Of a stretch of DNA of 64,000 nucleotides, positions 22,761-36,398 are shown in pieces. The position numbers and the translations under genes are program-made. How positions within the stretch are numbered: the stretch's first letter is position 1; every line of letters begins with the position of its first letter. Source of the DNA: Takakia lepidozioides (lineage: Eukaryota > Streptophyta > Takakiopsida > Takakiales > Takakiaceae); assembly GCA_030704615.1 (NCBI GenBank), contig CM060732.1:16988001-17052000 (forward strand). Reading direction: 5' to 3'. The notes under the pieces are model-generated. The model did not search any database, was not told the DNA's origin, and worked only from the letters and a program-made list of their open reading frames with translations.

Positions 22761-25700
22761 CTAATTGGCTTCTTGTAGAAATGATTTTTCAAGACCTGCA
22801 CTTATTCGTATTATCTGTGGTTCTTCCACTGTTCCCAGATTCACTTGAATCAATTGTGTTTCTTTCGTCACTGTCCATCTTGCAATCTCCTGTCCGATGG
22901 TCGCAATCGTGGCAAGTACTTCACTGATGCTAATATCCTCTTCTCTTTCTTGATAAAAACGGGCAGGGTGTTGAGGTGTGTCCATAGCTTCTTCCTCAGG
23001 ATCTTCTCGTACTGGAGTACTCGTTTCTCCTTGGGTGTTCACCATGTGACATCCTACTGTTATGGTATTTTTGACCACTAATTGACCAATGGGTTCTAAC
23101 TGTGGATGTGTTGCATACACTGTGGCTTCTTCTTCATCCGACAGTCCACTGGACCAGTCATACTCTTCCACTATGCAAGGTTGTTTCTCTCGTGGAATTA
23201 TACCTCGTTGCTTCGTGGTGATAGTGACTTGTTCTGATCCCTTTTTTTATCGTGAGAGTCTGACTTCCCCAATCGTGGTATGTTGTGTTAACCATGGTCG
23301 ACCAAGTAGTAGCGAATATCCTTCTGCCACATCCTCCATTCTGAGAATGGTTACTGATACTTCGTTTACCAGTCCTGCTACTTCCATTGCAAGTCGTCTA
23401 ATGATACCGAACGGCTGTACTTTTCGTTGATTGGCCATTCGTGCTGTGAATGGAGCAGGTTCCATGTGCCCCAATCCTAGTGATTTCTTCATCCTTTCTG
23501 TCCGTCCAATACGTACTTGTATTACTGGTATTGCATCGTCATAGTCTAGAGCTCGTTGTATATTTGTGGGTTTAATCGTGTAAACCTCTGGTGTTGGTTT
23601 TTGTTTTGGTGTAGGGGTCAAAGCCTCAATTGCCCGAAATAAAATTTTCTTGCAGTGTGGAGCAATTTTTAATAATTGTCCAATGGTAATTTGGGTCTTG
23701 GTCTGGCATATTACTTCAGTCAATGCTGTCTCTGTGGTTTCATTCATGGTCTTCGTCGTTGTCTGATCTGATTATCTGGAGTTGGATCTCCAGAAGGTAT
23801 ATGAGTTCCTTCTTGCATTTGAGCTATGGCCTTGCTTACCTCCTAGTGTAAGCTCTTTTCTTCTTGCCATGCTGCACTTTCCGGATATTGTTTCCGTTCT
23901 TCTTCAGATTCCTTATCTGGAGGTTTCTGTTTCTTGGCCTGAGTTCGGGTTACCGCAAGGGTATCCACTACAGGGGTTACCACACTCATGGCTACACTCG
24001 GTCCGGCTTCCATATTTCCCAATTCTACCTCATGCTTGAGTCTCAACTGGCATTCGTGTTTCCAGTGTTCCTCTTTCTTGCAATACTGGCATCTCGTGGT
24101 TTCCTTGTTTCTGGGTTGATGTTCTCTATCCCGTGGTGGATAGTCATCTCGTGGCCTCTGATAACGATTACCCGTATTGTATCGTCTTGGTCCATCCGAT
24201 CCTCCCCGTCGGACTTGGACTTGGTGTACCCCCACCTCTCGTGTGTACCCACTCTTCTTGGCCCGTTGATTGTAAATACAATGGCTGGTATTATGATTGT
24301 TCATATAACAAATATCACAATATTTTGTCTTTCATATGGCATTCCGTTGCTAGGTGTCCAGCGGTCCCGCATTTATGACACCATGTTTCCTTTCTTGACC
24401 CTTCCGTTTTAAAATTCTTGAGACCCTCTGCTATCTTCTGGTCCAGGGTGGTTTTATCAATCACCTCATTTTTCTTTGGTTTGGGTTTTTCCTCATCATC
24501 AGAGTCTTCCTCTTCCAGGGTGTCTTTGGAATCCTTGTTTTTGCTCTGGTGGAACCCAAGTTCCAATTTCTTTGCAGTTGCTACAGCTTCAGCCAAAGTG
24601 TTGTTGGGTAAAGACTGTAACCATAGTTACATACTCAGGACGAAGTCCATTGACAAACCATGACTTCTGTAAGTCATCCCTTGGTGCTTGGTTTAACTTC
24701 CTGACCGGAGTTTTCATCCTCTCCAGGTAGTCAACTACCAATTCTTTTTTTTTCTGTCTCAGATTCTGTAATCCTGAAAAGATTTCAGATGTGGATTTGT
24801 TGGAACGATATCGTTCTTGAAAGGCTGCTTTCATGTCGTCCCAGGTTGCGAAACGATTGACTGGGAACGTTGCCAACCATTCCATGCCCTTCCTGGTTAG
24901 TGAACAAGGAAATAATCGGATCATTTCCTGATCCATGGCCTCATTGTAAATAATGCACATGTTCTCAAATTGATGAAGATGGATATCTGGATCAGATTTC
25001 CCATCATACAGAGGAAATGGTGGTCGGGTTTTGTTTGCTGCTAGAGCCATCGGTGCTGCTGGTGCAACTGGTGCTGCAGTTTGTCCAAACTGAAACGGTC
25101 CAGCTGCTATTGATGGTGTTGGTGTTGGGACTGTCACTACTAAGGGTGTTGCTGGTGTTTGTCTTCCAAACAGAGATTCGAAACTCGGAGGTCCTTGTCC
25201 CAAACAGCTGTTGTCCCTACTAAGCTTAATGAATCTTTAAAAGCTTTGAGTGCGGTTCTGGTTATCCTTTCTAAAGAAGCAGTTTCACTTCTCTCACCTT
25301 CTTCACTCAGAATATTCTCAAACTTTTCTTCCAATATTTCAGCAAAACCTCGATTTGGACTTGTTACTGTAGAAGGTCCTTCAGATCTTTCTTGTGGTAA
25401 CCATTTGCCAAGTGCATTACTTGCAACTCCTTCTGGTGTAGTGTTCTCACTTTCCGGAGATCTGATTTCATGATCTTCTAGTTTATCACTGTCAATTTGT
25501 CTTGATGCCTCTCCTTGAATAATATTCAAGTTCTGTAATTCCGGGAACTCTTTTCTCAAACGAGCTTTTTTTTCTGCAGCATATTTCTCTATTTTTTCAG
25601 CTCTGTCTTGCTTAGTTTTTTCTTCCTCATTCATTCCCACATCATATATAGAATTCCTTTTCAGCACCCTTTAATAAGCCTTGGTATGTCAGTAAAGAAA

Positions 25701-26266
25701 ATTATAGTGGTCTCTACCCTTTATCCAAGATTACACCATCCTGCCAGAATCTGTATTACGACTTAATTTTCTTTTACTGATTGATCACCAATCTTTTAAT
25801 GGGCACAATAATACCATTTGTCTTTCTCAGTGTATCTGACTTGTAACAAGTCTTTGAGTATCCAGTACTCTACTGCTTCTATGATCATATGACAATATTC
25901 ATAATTTGAACATCCTTCCCTGAAGATATAATTAGTATAACAAACTTTTCTGATTGGTAATAGAGTAATCAATAAAGCTAGACGAGACAGCCACTCCTCA
26001 CTTCTGATTCTACATTCCCAAGGTGCTCGTGCAATACTGATCACTCCTCCCTCTAATCCCCATTTGTCATCTTCTTTCGCAATTGAAATAAAGATCTTCT
26101 GTTGTATTGCTACTGGTAAGCCACGAAATTTTCCCAGGAATGCTTTCCATTCCTTTGCTTCCATTGACTCGTTCTTTCGTGATTTCAAGAAATCACTGAG
26201 TAGCCATCCTTCCTTGAGGTCTCTGGAACTCAACATACCGTTAGTCCCCAACTGTATGGTCGCCAA
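22761..26266 (-). pseudogene. gypsy gag-protease region, frames broken
   Basis: Successive minus-strand frames: 26266-25796 (gag N-terminus), 25667-25140 (charged linker), 25203-24589 (retrotransposon gag core with PPFPLYDGKSDPDIHLHQFE and WDDMKAAFQERYRS), 24596-24315 (zinc knuckle CHKCGTAGHLATEC), 24304-23843 (second knuckle CQYCKKEEHWKHEC), 23747-23247 (aspartic protease end, YSLLLGRPWL) and 23171-22761 (pre-RT spacer). Gag packages the RNA and protease matures the polyprotein. The frame changes between segments show several indels. Two CCHC knuckles in one gag is less common than one. Confidence 0.8.
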
Positions 26267-26268
26267 AT

Positions 26269-27045
26269 GTTAAACGTTGGTTTATGACTTAGACAAAACA
26301 GGCTCTCAGCACTACTGCCCATTTCCCAAGACATGCAATAGAGGTTGTCCGACGGTATGCCTTCAGAAACGATTACAGAGTAATTGTTATACGGATAGCT
26401 AAACCATGGCAGTCGTATGAATCAACATCTCTGCAGGTTCCTTAATCCTACTGATTAAGCCCAACCTGCAGTCTCATTCGCCTAAAAGGTCTTAGTCGGA
26501 AAGGCTGAAGTCTCTTGTTCGTACAGTCAAACAGTATTCTAGACAAAGAAGAGCTATTATGAGATGATGCACATTCTCATTATTTCACGTTCTCACATAA
26601 TGCATATTCTCTCCATCTCACAATCACTCTACGCAGAGATGCTTGGAATAGCATGGCTTTATTTCAGAGTCATCACATCATAACACAAGTACACATCGAA
26701 TCACTCTGATTCCATTGGATACACACTGATACCTTCTAAGTTGCGTGCAACCCTTTTATACTATGCTCGAAAGAGCCGTTACAGCCTGCGGTCGTAAATG
26801 ATCGTTGCCTAACTGCCTACGCAACCTAAAGGGTTTGCCAAAAAAGTGGCCCGTGGTCGTAGTCGTGTGCCTTAGTGGTACACGGCCCATGGTCCCTCAC
26901 TACTCCTTCTACTAGAAAAGCCTATGCTACCGTGGCCTTGTGATATCGTGGTTCACGGCCCATGGCTGCTACACTACCCACTACTGCTCCCGGTGGTAGT
27001 GTGTCCCGTGCTTCGCTACTACTAAATGTAGTGTGAAGTAAATCA
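26269..27045 (-). repeat. Single LTR of the gypsy element
   Basis: The 3' boundary on the minus strand is ...GTTTAACA at 26269, followed by TTTGGCGACC. A TATA box reads TATAAAAGGG on the minus strand at 26760-26751, the expected LTR promoter. The 5' boundary is uncertain: TGATTTAC at 27045 would give TG...CA ends and a 777-bp LTR. Without a second LTR the length cannot be confirmed. Confidence 0.6.
26751..26760 (-). promoter_or_regulatory. LTR TATA box
   Basis: TATAAAAGGG on the minus strand, inside the LTR, about 480 bp before the gag start. Confidence 0.6.
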
Positions 27046-27074
27046 CTGCCCGCCATATACCCCCAGGATCTCCC

Positions 27075-27248
27075 ATGTGGGAAACAGAGAAGTCATCAGC
27101 CAAGCCACCGTTACCCAAATCCTCCCTTTTCCATATGGGGACAGGAGTTTACCGTGCAACCCTAGACTTTGTACAGTCGCTTTGTGATACATCTTGGGGC
27201 TTGGTGGATGTCTTTCCCATGGAAGACCGCCGACTCGCACTTCAGGAG
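27075..27248 (+). pseudogene. PI4K-beta, first surviving exon (+ orientation)
   Basis: The exon encodes GVYRATLDFVQSLCDTSWGL followed by VDVFPMEDRRLALQE and ends at a GTAAGG donor in phase 0. This peptide is characteristic of plant phosphatidylinositol 4-kinase beta, at the start of the C-terminal half. Everything upstream in the protein is absent: the gypsy LTR abuts the exon within about 30 bp, and no PI4K sequence is found on the far side of the TE block. The next exons expected in the gene are not downstream on + but on the minus strand in 30.1-27.8 kb. Confidence 0.85.
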
Positions 27249-27781
27249 GTAAGGATCTTCCTTCTTTCAACGAGTTTCTGGCAACCTTGACAACGGTTGT
27301 TAGAGATTAACCAGACAAGTTGAAGGATGGATAATGTTACAGGGGTTGAGAATGACATTGTCTTCGACAATTAAGCTCCTCAAGAAGGGGCCTGATGTAT
27401 ATACTGGTCTCACAGAGCACTGCAACAATTTTCTCTTGATCAAATCAGGGGTTTGCGTGAAAGAAAGTGATATTGGTGTTAAGTTAGTGTTGTGTGGATA
27501 GATCAATGTTTGTAGAGAGGATGATGAGCCTTATTTAAACTTGTGAACATGAAGTTTTCTCTGTCAATGCAGTGTGAATCTATGATTGTGAAAAGTTGGT
27601 GCATGACAGTCTCTTGCGGAGCTTAATCAACATCTCATTGCTGCAGAAAGTGATGGAGGTAGGGTTTCTTGGAGCTTGGGATCACAAGATATGTTTGGTG
27701 CTCTCCGTACCCTCAAAGGAAATTTTTCTCAAGAAAATTTGCATTAATTCTATTCAAGATGCTTTAGATTTCTGGACTTAC

Positions 27782-30128
27782 AGAGCGTAGATCCCAATCG
27801 GGGTTTATGCTCCACTTAGAAGCCTTGCGGATCCTTTCCCTCTTGTCTTCCCAAAGCTCACCAGCAAGTGCATCAGTGGCCTTGGCATTCACACCCACTC
27901 TTTCCGGTATTGATGACACTCACATCAGTTGATTGAGATGGTGTGTTTGGATTTTCACTTGGAAGGGCACAACACATCAATTCTGTAGTATTTGACCCTC
28001 CTGCCTCAGAAAAGCAGGAACTTTCAAGAACAGAGGTAGCACAGATGAAAAGAAAGGAAAGAAAGCACATGTACTGACCTGTGGTTGCAAAACCGAGGGT
28101 GCTGTGTGACTCTTCTTAACAGGACAACCAGGTGGCGCTTCTCCCTCAGCTACTGCAGCCTGGAACCAGATCAACATACAAGCCCTCAGGTAGGCACTTC
28201 ATAGTCTAAGAAGGATAAATACTTACCCAGCTCACTTGGGATCTGAACGTATCAAATGTAAGCCTATGCGTTAAGGTCTTCTATTCATCTTTAGTACTTA
28301 ACGTGTTCTGGAATCTACGACCCATGTAGACTTTTATAGATGCCTACATAATGTAAGTGTGTGTGTATGTTTAATTCACTGGCCGCAGTGTCGCCATTAC
28401 ACATCTTCGTGAAGCAGGAGACCTTCCACAAGATTAGCTTTCCAGATGAGAAGATTATCCTTGGTTAATACTTACTTCAACGTCAGCCAAGGCTATTGTA
28501 CTCGGGACTCTCGGTTTCTTCCAGCTGGCTGCTCCTCTTCTATGTCTTCCATATTCAGCCCTGGCACTGCTGACAGCAAGACAGTCACCCATCCCTCTAT
28601 ATCCACGTCATCATTTCCCCCTCGGGTCATGCTCCCTGAGATCTCCTCAGTTTGACAAGCAATCACTGTCAGAAGGGTCAAGATGCTGTCCATCCATCCA
28701 TCCATCTCGTGCTGCTGAGTTGCTTCGACTCATCAAGTGTAGAGGATCTTCCTTCCCCTAATGGAGGCTCCTCCACATCAGACTTGCCTATATTACAATG
28801 AAATGAATTTCCACTACTCCCTAAGCCTTCCTCAATGTGGGCACCTTTACAATCTCTCTCAGGACAGCTTCCACCCACAGCACTGAAACCTCCTGCATTG
28901 GAATCCCTGCTCAAACAGTCAAGCGGCTGCTCATTCCCAGTCTGAACTTCATTCCCAAGCTTTGTATCTCTCTCTTGACCACATGCATTAATTTCCTCTG
29001 GATTTTGTTGCTTTCATGGCTGGATTGAAAAGCCTACATCAACCACCTTTAGTTTAGCCTCCCAGAGATGTGCCATGGCTAGATCAATCGCCTTTGAAGC
29101 TGAACCGACAAGTTGCCGAGTGTCAGGCTGTTGGGCATAAGGTTGGCTCCCAGTCGGATAAGCCCAGGCGGGTAATTGGTGCAACTGGGTGTTACCAATG
29201 GCAAGTGGTATCCCCCCTTTGGCTAGCTTTGTTGCCATGCCTGCTTCTCTCTGATCCTTGTCTTGGCTGCTGCAAAGGTCACAAAAAATCATTTTTAGAG
29301 CCAGCTTCATCAAAGAGATCCCTTCAGGAAATCAGGAGGAAACAAATTGATGACTAGAGGGTCCAAGCATGTGACACCACTGTTCCGCACATTGACCTGC
29401 AGTCATAGCATTGGTCTCTGAATGAACATTGAGTTCAAGGCAATGAAAGAAATAACCTTAAATACACATCTTTTCATCTGCCCATGTTCAACTGTTCAGA
29501 CTAAAGTTGAACATTGAAGATGTTACAGAAGTGTGAGATTCCACTTGTGACTCATTCTATGGCCTTCTCACCATGTTTGGTGTGGGTGACTGCGCATGAG
29601 GGGTGCCATTAATCACAACAGACAGACAGATATTCATTTTGAAGACGGACAGATGAAGATTGCCATAAGAACAAACCTCTGATGTTCACATTTTAAGACA
29701 ACCCATGTAAGGAATGGTGCTTTCTCCCTTGAATTCAGTAGAACAGCTTCATTTTCTGGGATATGCACAATTTGGTACAAGCCCCTTCCCATAGGAAAGC
29801 AAACCCCTGCTCCACATGTACATGTGCCAACCACAAGCTTGAATCCAATCACAGAAATTTCATAAAATGAGTGAAATAGAGTATGACTTATTTGGTAGGT
29901 TCACTTGTATATATTGTGGTCTTACAGGAAATAACTTCAGAGCCTGGAGGACAGTGCATGGGTGCTGACAAGTTTGTCCACTTGCAACTGAGAGAAAATT
30001 GGCTTGGCAGAAGAGGGATGCACTTGTGAATCATGCTTCACACTTAAAACACAATTGCACCAACATGTACAGTGGGACACAACCCAACCTGGTTGCTTGG
30101 CAACCATCATAAAGAGCTGTGAAAGCCC
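27782..30128 (-). pseudogene. PI4K-beta middle exons, inverted in place
   Basis: Read on the minus strand the exons follow PI4K-beta order: a tentative short exon 30128-30089; 29806-29677 (VCFPMGRGLYQIVHIPENEA, LLNSREKAPF); about 29294-28690 (LAKGGIPLA, then a variable linker); about 28690-28476 (GWVTVLLSAVPGLNMEDIEE, then VPSTIALADVE before a GTAAGT donor); 28159-28079 (AAVAEGEAPPGCPVKK); and about 28040-27782 (DALAGELWEDKRERIRKAS, then DWDLRS before GTAAGT). Damage: in-frame TGA at 29016-29014; frame changes near 28520 and near 27920. PI4K-beta makes PI4P at the Golgi/TGN from phosphatidylinositol and ATP. This block lies between + strand exons, so the locus cannot give a normal transcript. 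Confidence 0.88.
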
Positions 30129-30420
30129 CTCGCAGTCAATGGCTTCCCTTGACAAGATTGAGTTCTACTTTGGCAAGTCCTTAAGTTGAGTGTGGTTTAG
30201 TATATGTAGAATGTACTCATGAGACATTGTTTGCCATAGCCTTGCGGCCATAGACCCAGTGGAGTTTGGTGGAACAAATGGGAACAGACAGATTTACCTT
30301 GATATAAAAAATTACTTTGGGAATTTCCAGATTTCCTCTAGAAAGCACTTCACACAAGCATCAATCTGCTGTGTGTGAGCTTCCCAGCAATTAGACCCCA
30401 ACAGACCCAGGGCTTTAGGC

Positions 30421-30714
30421 TCAGCCTCCAGATCTTGAAAGTTTGTGAACAGAGGTGCAGGGCCTATGTTCTTGATGGTCCTGAAGAGGGTTGCTCTCTG
30501 ATGAGATTACCCCAGACATTGTCGCAGAAAATGGATGTAGTCTCCAGGCCATCGGGCATTGACAATCTCCCTTTCCTCTCTGCATCTGTTTAAAGTTCAA
30601 AGACTCCCCTGAGTTTAAATTTCCCCACCCTGATGTAAGTTTCAGTCTAGTGCTGCGTGTAGGTAGGCCCTTCAGATCATCCTTAAGGTCACCCATGTCA
30701 CAAACTGGAAACAA
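30421..30714 (-). mobile_element. LINE ORF2 3'-fragment, copy 1
   Basis: Minus-strand sequence encodes FPVCDMGDLKDDLKGLPTRS, then LNFKQMQRGKGDC. The same peptide plan (FPVCDM, DDLKGLP, TRLKFKLRAG, LNSKQMHR, then Cys) is seen at 48.2-48.6 kb and 62.3-62.7 kb. The pattern resembles the region between reverse transcriptase and the terminal zinc finger in non-LTR ORF2 proteins. It lies next to the right inversion breakpoint of the PI4K locus. Confidence 0.6.
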
Positions 30715-31252
30715 TTGCAGGGAAGTTTTATGCCTAATTTTGTTTGAGTATACAGAGAGTAGGGTAGGAAGAAAGGTCTTATTGTTAGGCCTGGGGAGAG
30801 AGAAAGAGAAAGGAATGTATTACGTCCACAGGAGACAAAATGGGCTTAAGCGGTAGAACAACATGATAGGACAAAGAAACCAAACCGCAAATCGATTTGT
30901 GTCAGAAACTCTTTATATTGGTTTCCTTTGTGAGCCTGGGCCTTCAGGCAGTGGATATAGTAAGTGCCTGGAGATACTTCCAGCAGATTGGACTTGTTTT
31001 CCATGGCTTTTTCCTTTTGGTCCTTTAGGCTCTTTGGTTGCCCTTGTGACTACTTCGTAGTTTCACTTGGGATTTCAGTGTTTCGTGAAGAGGTTTCCTC
31101 CTGGAAAGAGAGAGAGAGCATCAGGCTTAACTCTGCCCTCTGCCCTTCAACACAGGGGAAGAGGTTCTAAAATTGGAGAAAAATAGAGGCAGACAAGATA
31201 CTTGCATGTGCATTTGTATATGTGGCTAATACACTTGTGCATTATCTTGTAG

Positions 31253-34193
<2,941 letters not shown>

Positions 34194-36398
34194 CATGCCC
34201 TCATTCATCAGAGGGTGACTGGCTTTCAAGTGGTCCTGCTTCTGATACGTTCGGTTCGTTATTCTCTCTGAAGGCAGGGGTCCCTTATCCCAAGAGCATA
34301 TAGAGGTAATATTCCTTGTTTAGGGAGTTTTACAACTGTTGTATTTTCATTAGTGACCTGGCCATCCAGCATTCAGCAGAAGTATGGCTCTTTCATAAGA
34401 TGGTGCTGTGCTACATTGTTCAAGAAGGATACATCTAGGCTAGGAAGAATAATGCTTTGTTGTTCTTCTTAACCATCTGCCTGCTTTCAAAGTGTTCGCA
34501 AGGCGAAGTATTACAAGTTCCAAGGGAGGTCTTTTCTGATGGTAATGACAGTGCTAACCACATACTCCAGCCGTCACATTGAAGCCTCCTTCAGTTGGTG
34601 TAGAACATCTTGACATGGTTTTAGGCACATGATGACTAATGATCAGAATTGATGGTATGTTTGGTCTCTCTCTGGGATCATGCTGAAGTTTAATGAAGCC
34701 TGCCTTAACGCAGTCAACATATGACAGTGTTGTGGGAATAGAGAGTTATACACTCGTTCTACATTTGAGCCAAAGTCATTTTACAGGTTGATACCAGTGT
34801 TGGACCGGTATAGAGGGTTGACCCGGTTATCAACCCGGTCATCAACCCGGTTATCAGGTACCCTACCCGACAGTTATAGGTTGTAGGAAAATTTCACCTG
34901 TAACAGACCTGCCGGGACTTCGTAAGGTGGTTTTTCCTCAGAAACCCTACCCAGCTGGGGTTAGGGTTTGCCGTTTCTACTCGTTGTTGATACCAGCCGC
35001 CTCCTCCCGTTGTCGTTCCTGGTATGAGCATGGGCTAAGGCGGCAGATATGGTAGGTTTAGGAATGCAATCAGTTCAGGAGCAGCTATGGATTACTGCAA
35101 TTATCTGTAGCTGTGTTATCTGTTGCTGTGTTGGCAGTAGGAGCAGCTATAGATTATGTGCATCTACAAATTATGTGCTTAGTGAGGGTGACTATGGCTA
35201 TGTGCTCAAAGACATGTAGTTGCATTATGCATATGTTGAAGCATACATGTTTCGAATGTGTGCACTATGTTGACCGAACTATTGATACCCGCCGTTGATA
35301 ACATGCAATATAACATTCTGCAATACCAGTCTTGATAACCGAGTCGAAAAATTACAGAACATGCAATATTGATACTCATTGGTGATAAAATCCATAAATT
35401 CACGAAATTAGCCCGCATGCTATCATCAAAAGTTGATAACAGTACAACACGGTTGAGACATATCGTTTCATCAGTATGGACTATGTGTGTACATAATCGC
35501 CTTCGCAAATCTTTTCAGAATTATAAGGACTTTCCAGAGTTTTGTATAATCGGAATGGGAAGCCTAACTATTATTGTAGGCATGATATACCTCCACAAAC
35601 AGATATTCCTGGTTGAGTCCAAACATGTAACAGTAGTTGTGTATCGACAGAAACAACCGATTTGTCTTCACCTTGCTATTTACATTTCAAGGAATGTCCA
35701 TCGTGGTGACATGGTGACCATTCTCCCTGTAAATTAAACTTCCAAGAAACTTATAGAATGCTCCCTAGGCATGACAGTACATTGGACACAATTGTAGTGA
35801 ACACATTAGGTCAGCTCTCACAGTAATTCCATTGAAATGTCAGCTTCAAGTTCTTTTCACCAGCTCCAGAATTGTTAAAATCTAGGAAAAATATTGGAGT
35901 GCGTGTAGCAGGAGGCCGAATTCAATGTTCTCTACAAAAATCTCTTAACCAAGCAGATAATTTCAGATCGACTTTTCAGACCTAAACCACATTATCTACA
36001 ACACAATTCCGTTAGCCCGGTCTTAGATGTATACTTTTGACAAGTCCATCACCAGAGATAGCAATCTCATTCAAAAACCTCTTCAAATCAATGGTCGAGT
36101 TCCCGTTCTTGGCACGCTTCCGCTTGGAACTTTTGGCCTGCAATGACTGACAAACTCATCAAACCCCTTCCTCCATACTTGCAACATAATCTGACAAGCA
36201 ATATAATCTGACAAACCACTGCATTGGACTTGACTAACAATTTTGCAGTTGAGAGTAGCCTCATACTGAAGACTGAAGTTTGATGCTCAGCACACTGCAT
36301 TCTTTTCAGAAGAAAGTCAGGCACATGTTTGTGTAATCATAGGCTCCTCTACCATAGAATTTAATAAACCATTCTGTACAAAGTCTTCAAAAGTATCT
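34194..36398. other. PI4K / NOL6 intergenic region, convergent ends
   Basis: About 2.2 kb with no supported gene. The open frame at 35369-35737 (+, 122 aa) has no recognisable domain. Around 34780-35060 there are CCGGTT-rich sequences and a GGGTTAGGGTTT patch that may be a small TE; a 12-bp tandem repeat is listed separately. The NOL6 3' UTR must begin within the last few hundred bases. Confidence 0.5.
34822..34857. repeat. 12-bp tandem repeat, three units
   Basis: CCCGGTTATCAA, CCCGGTCATCAA and CCCGGTTATCAG in direct succession. The flanking sequence is also rich in ACCGG/CCGGT. Confidence 0.85.

Larger units (their letters stand above)
22761..27045 (-). mobile_element. Ty3/gypsy LTR retrotransposon, truncated
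   Basis: On the minus strand the order is a 5' LTR-like region (27045-26269), a leader containing TTTGGCGACC immediately after the LTR end (AACA at 26269), then gag and protease frames from 26266 down to 22761. The reverse transcriptase, RNase H and integrase regions are absent: the frame stops just after the pre-RT motif EPQIIRISAGL. No 3' LTR is seen on the left side. The element lies between CACTA copy 1 and the first surviving PI4K exon. Confidence 0.85.

Noticed and set aside
28490-29320. An independent minus-strand gene between PI4K exons
   Set aside because: The peptides are recognisable PI4K-beta middle-region exons in the right order, so the better explanation is an inverted block of the same gene.
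35369-35737. 122-aa open frame on + in the PI4K/NOL6 intergenic region
   Set aside because: No domain, no splice context and no conserved-looking composition.
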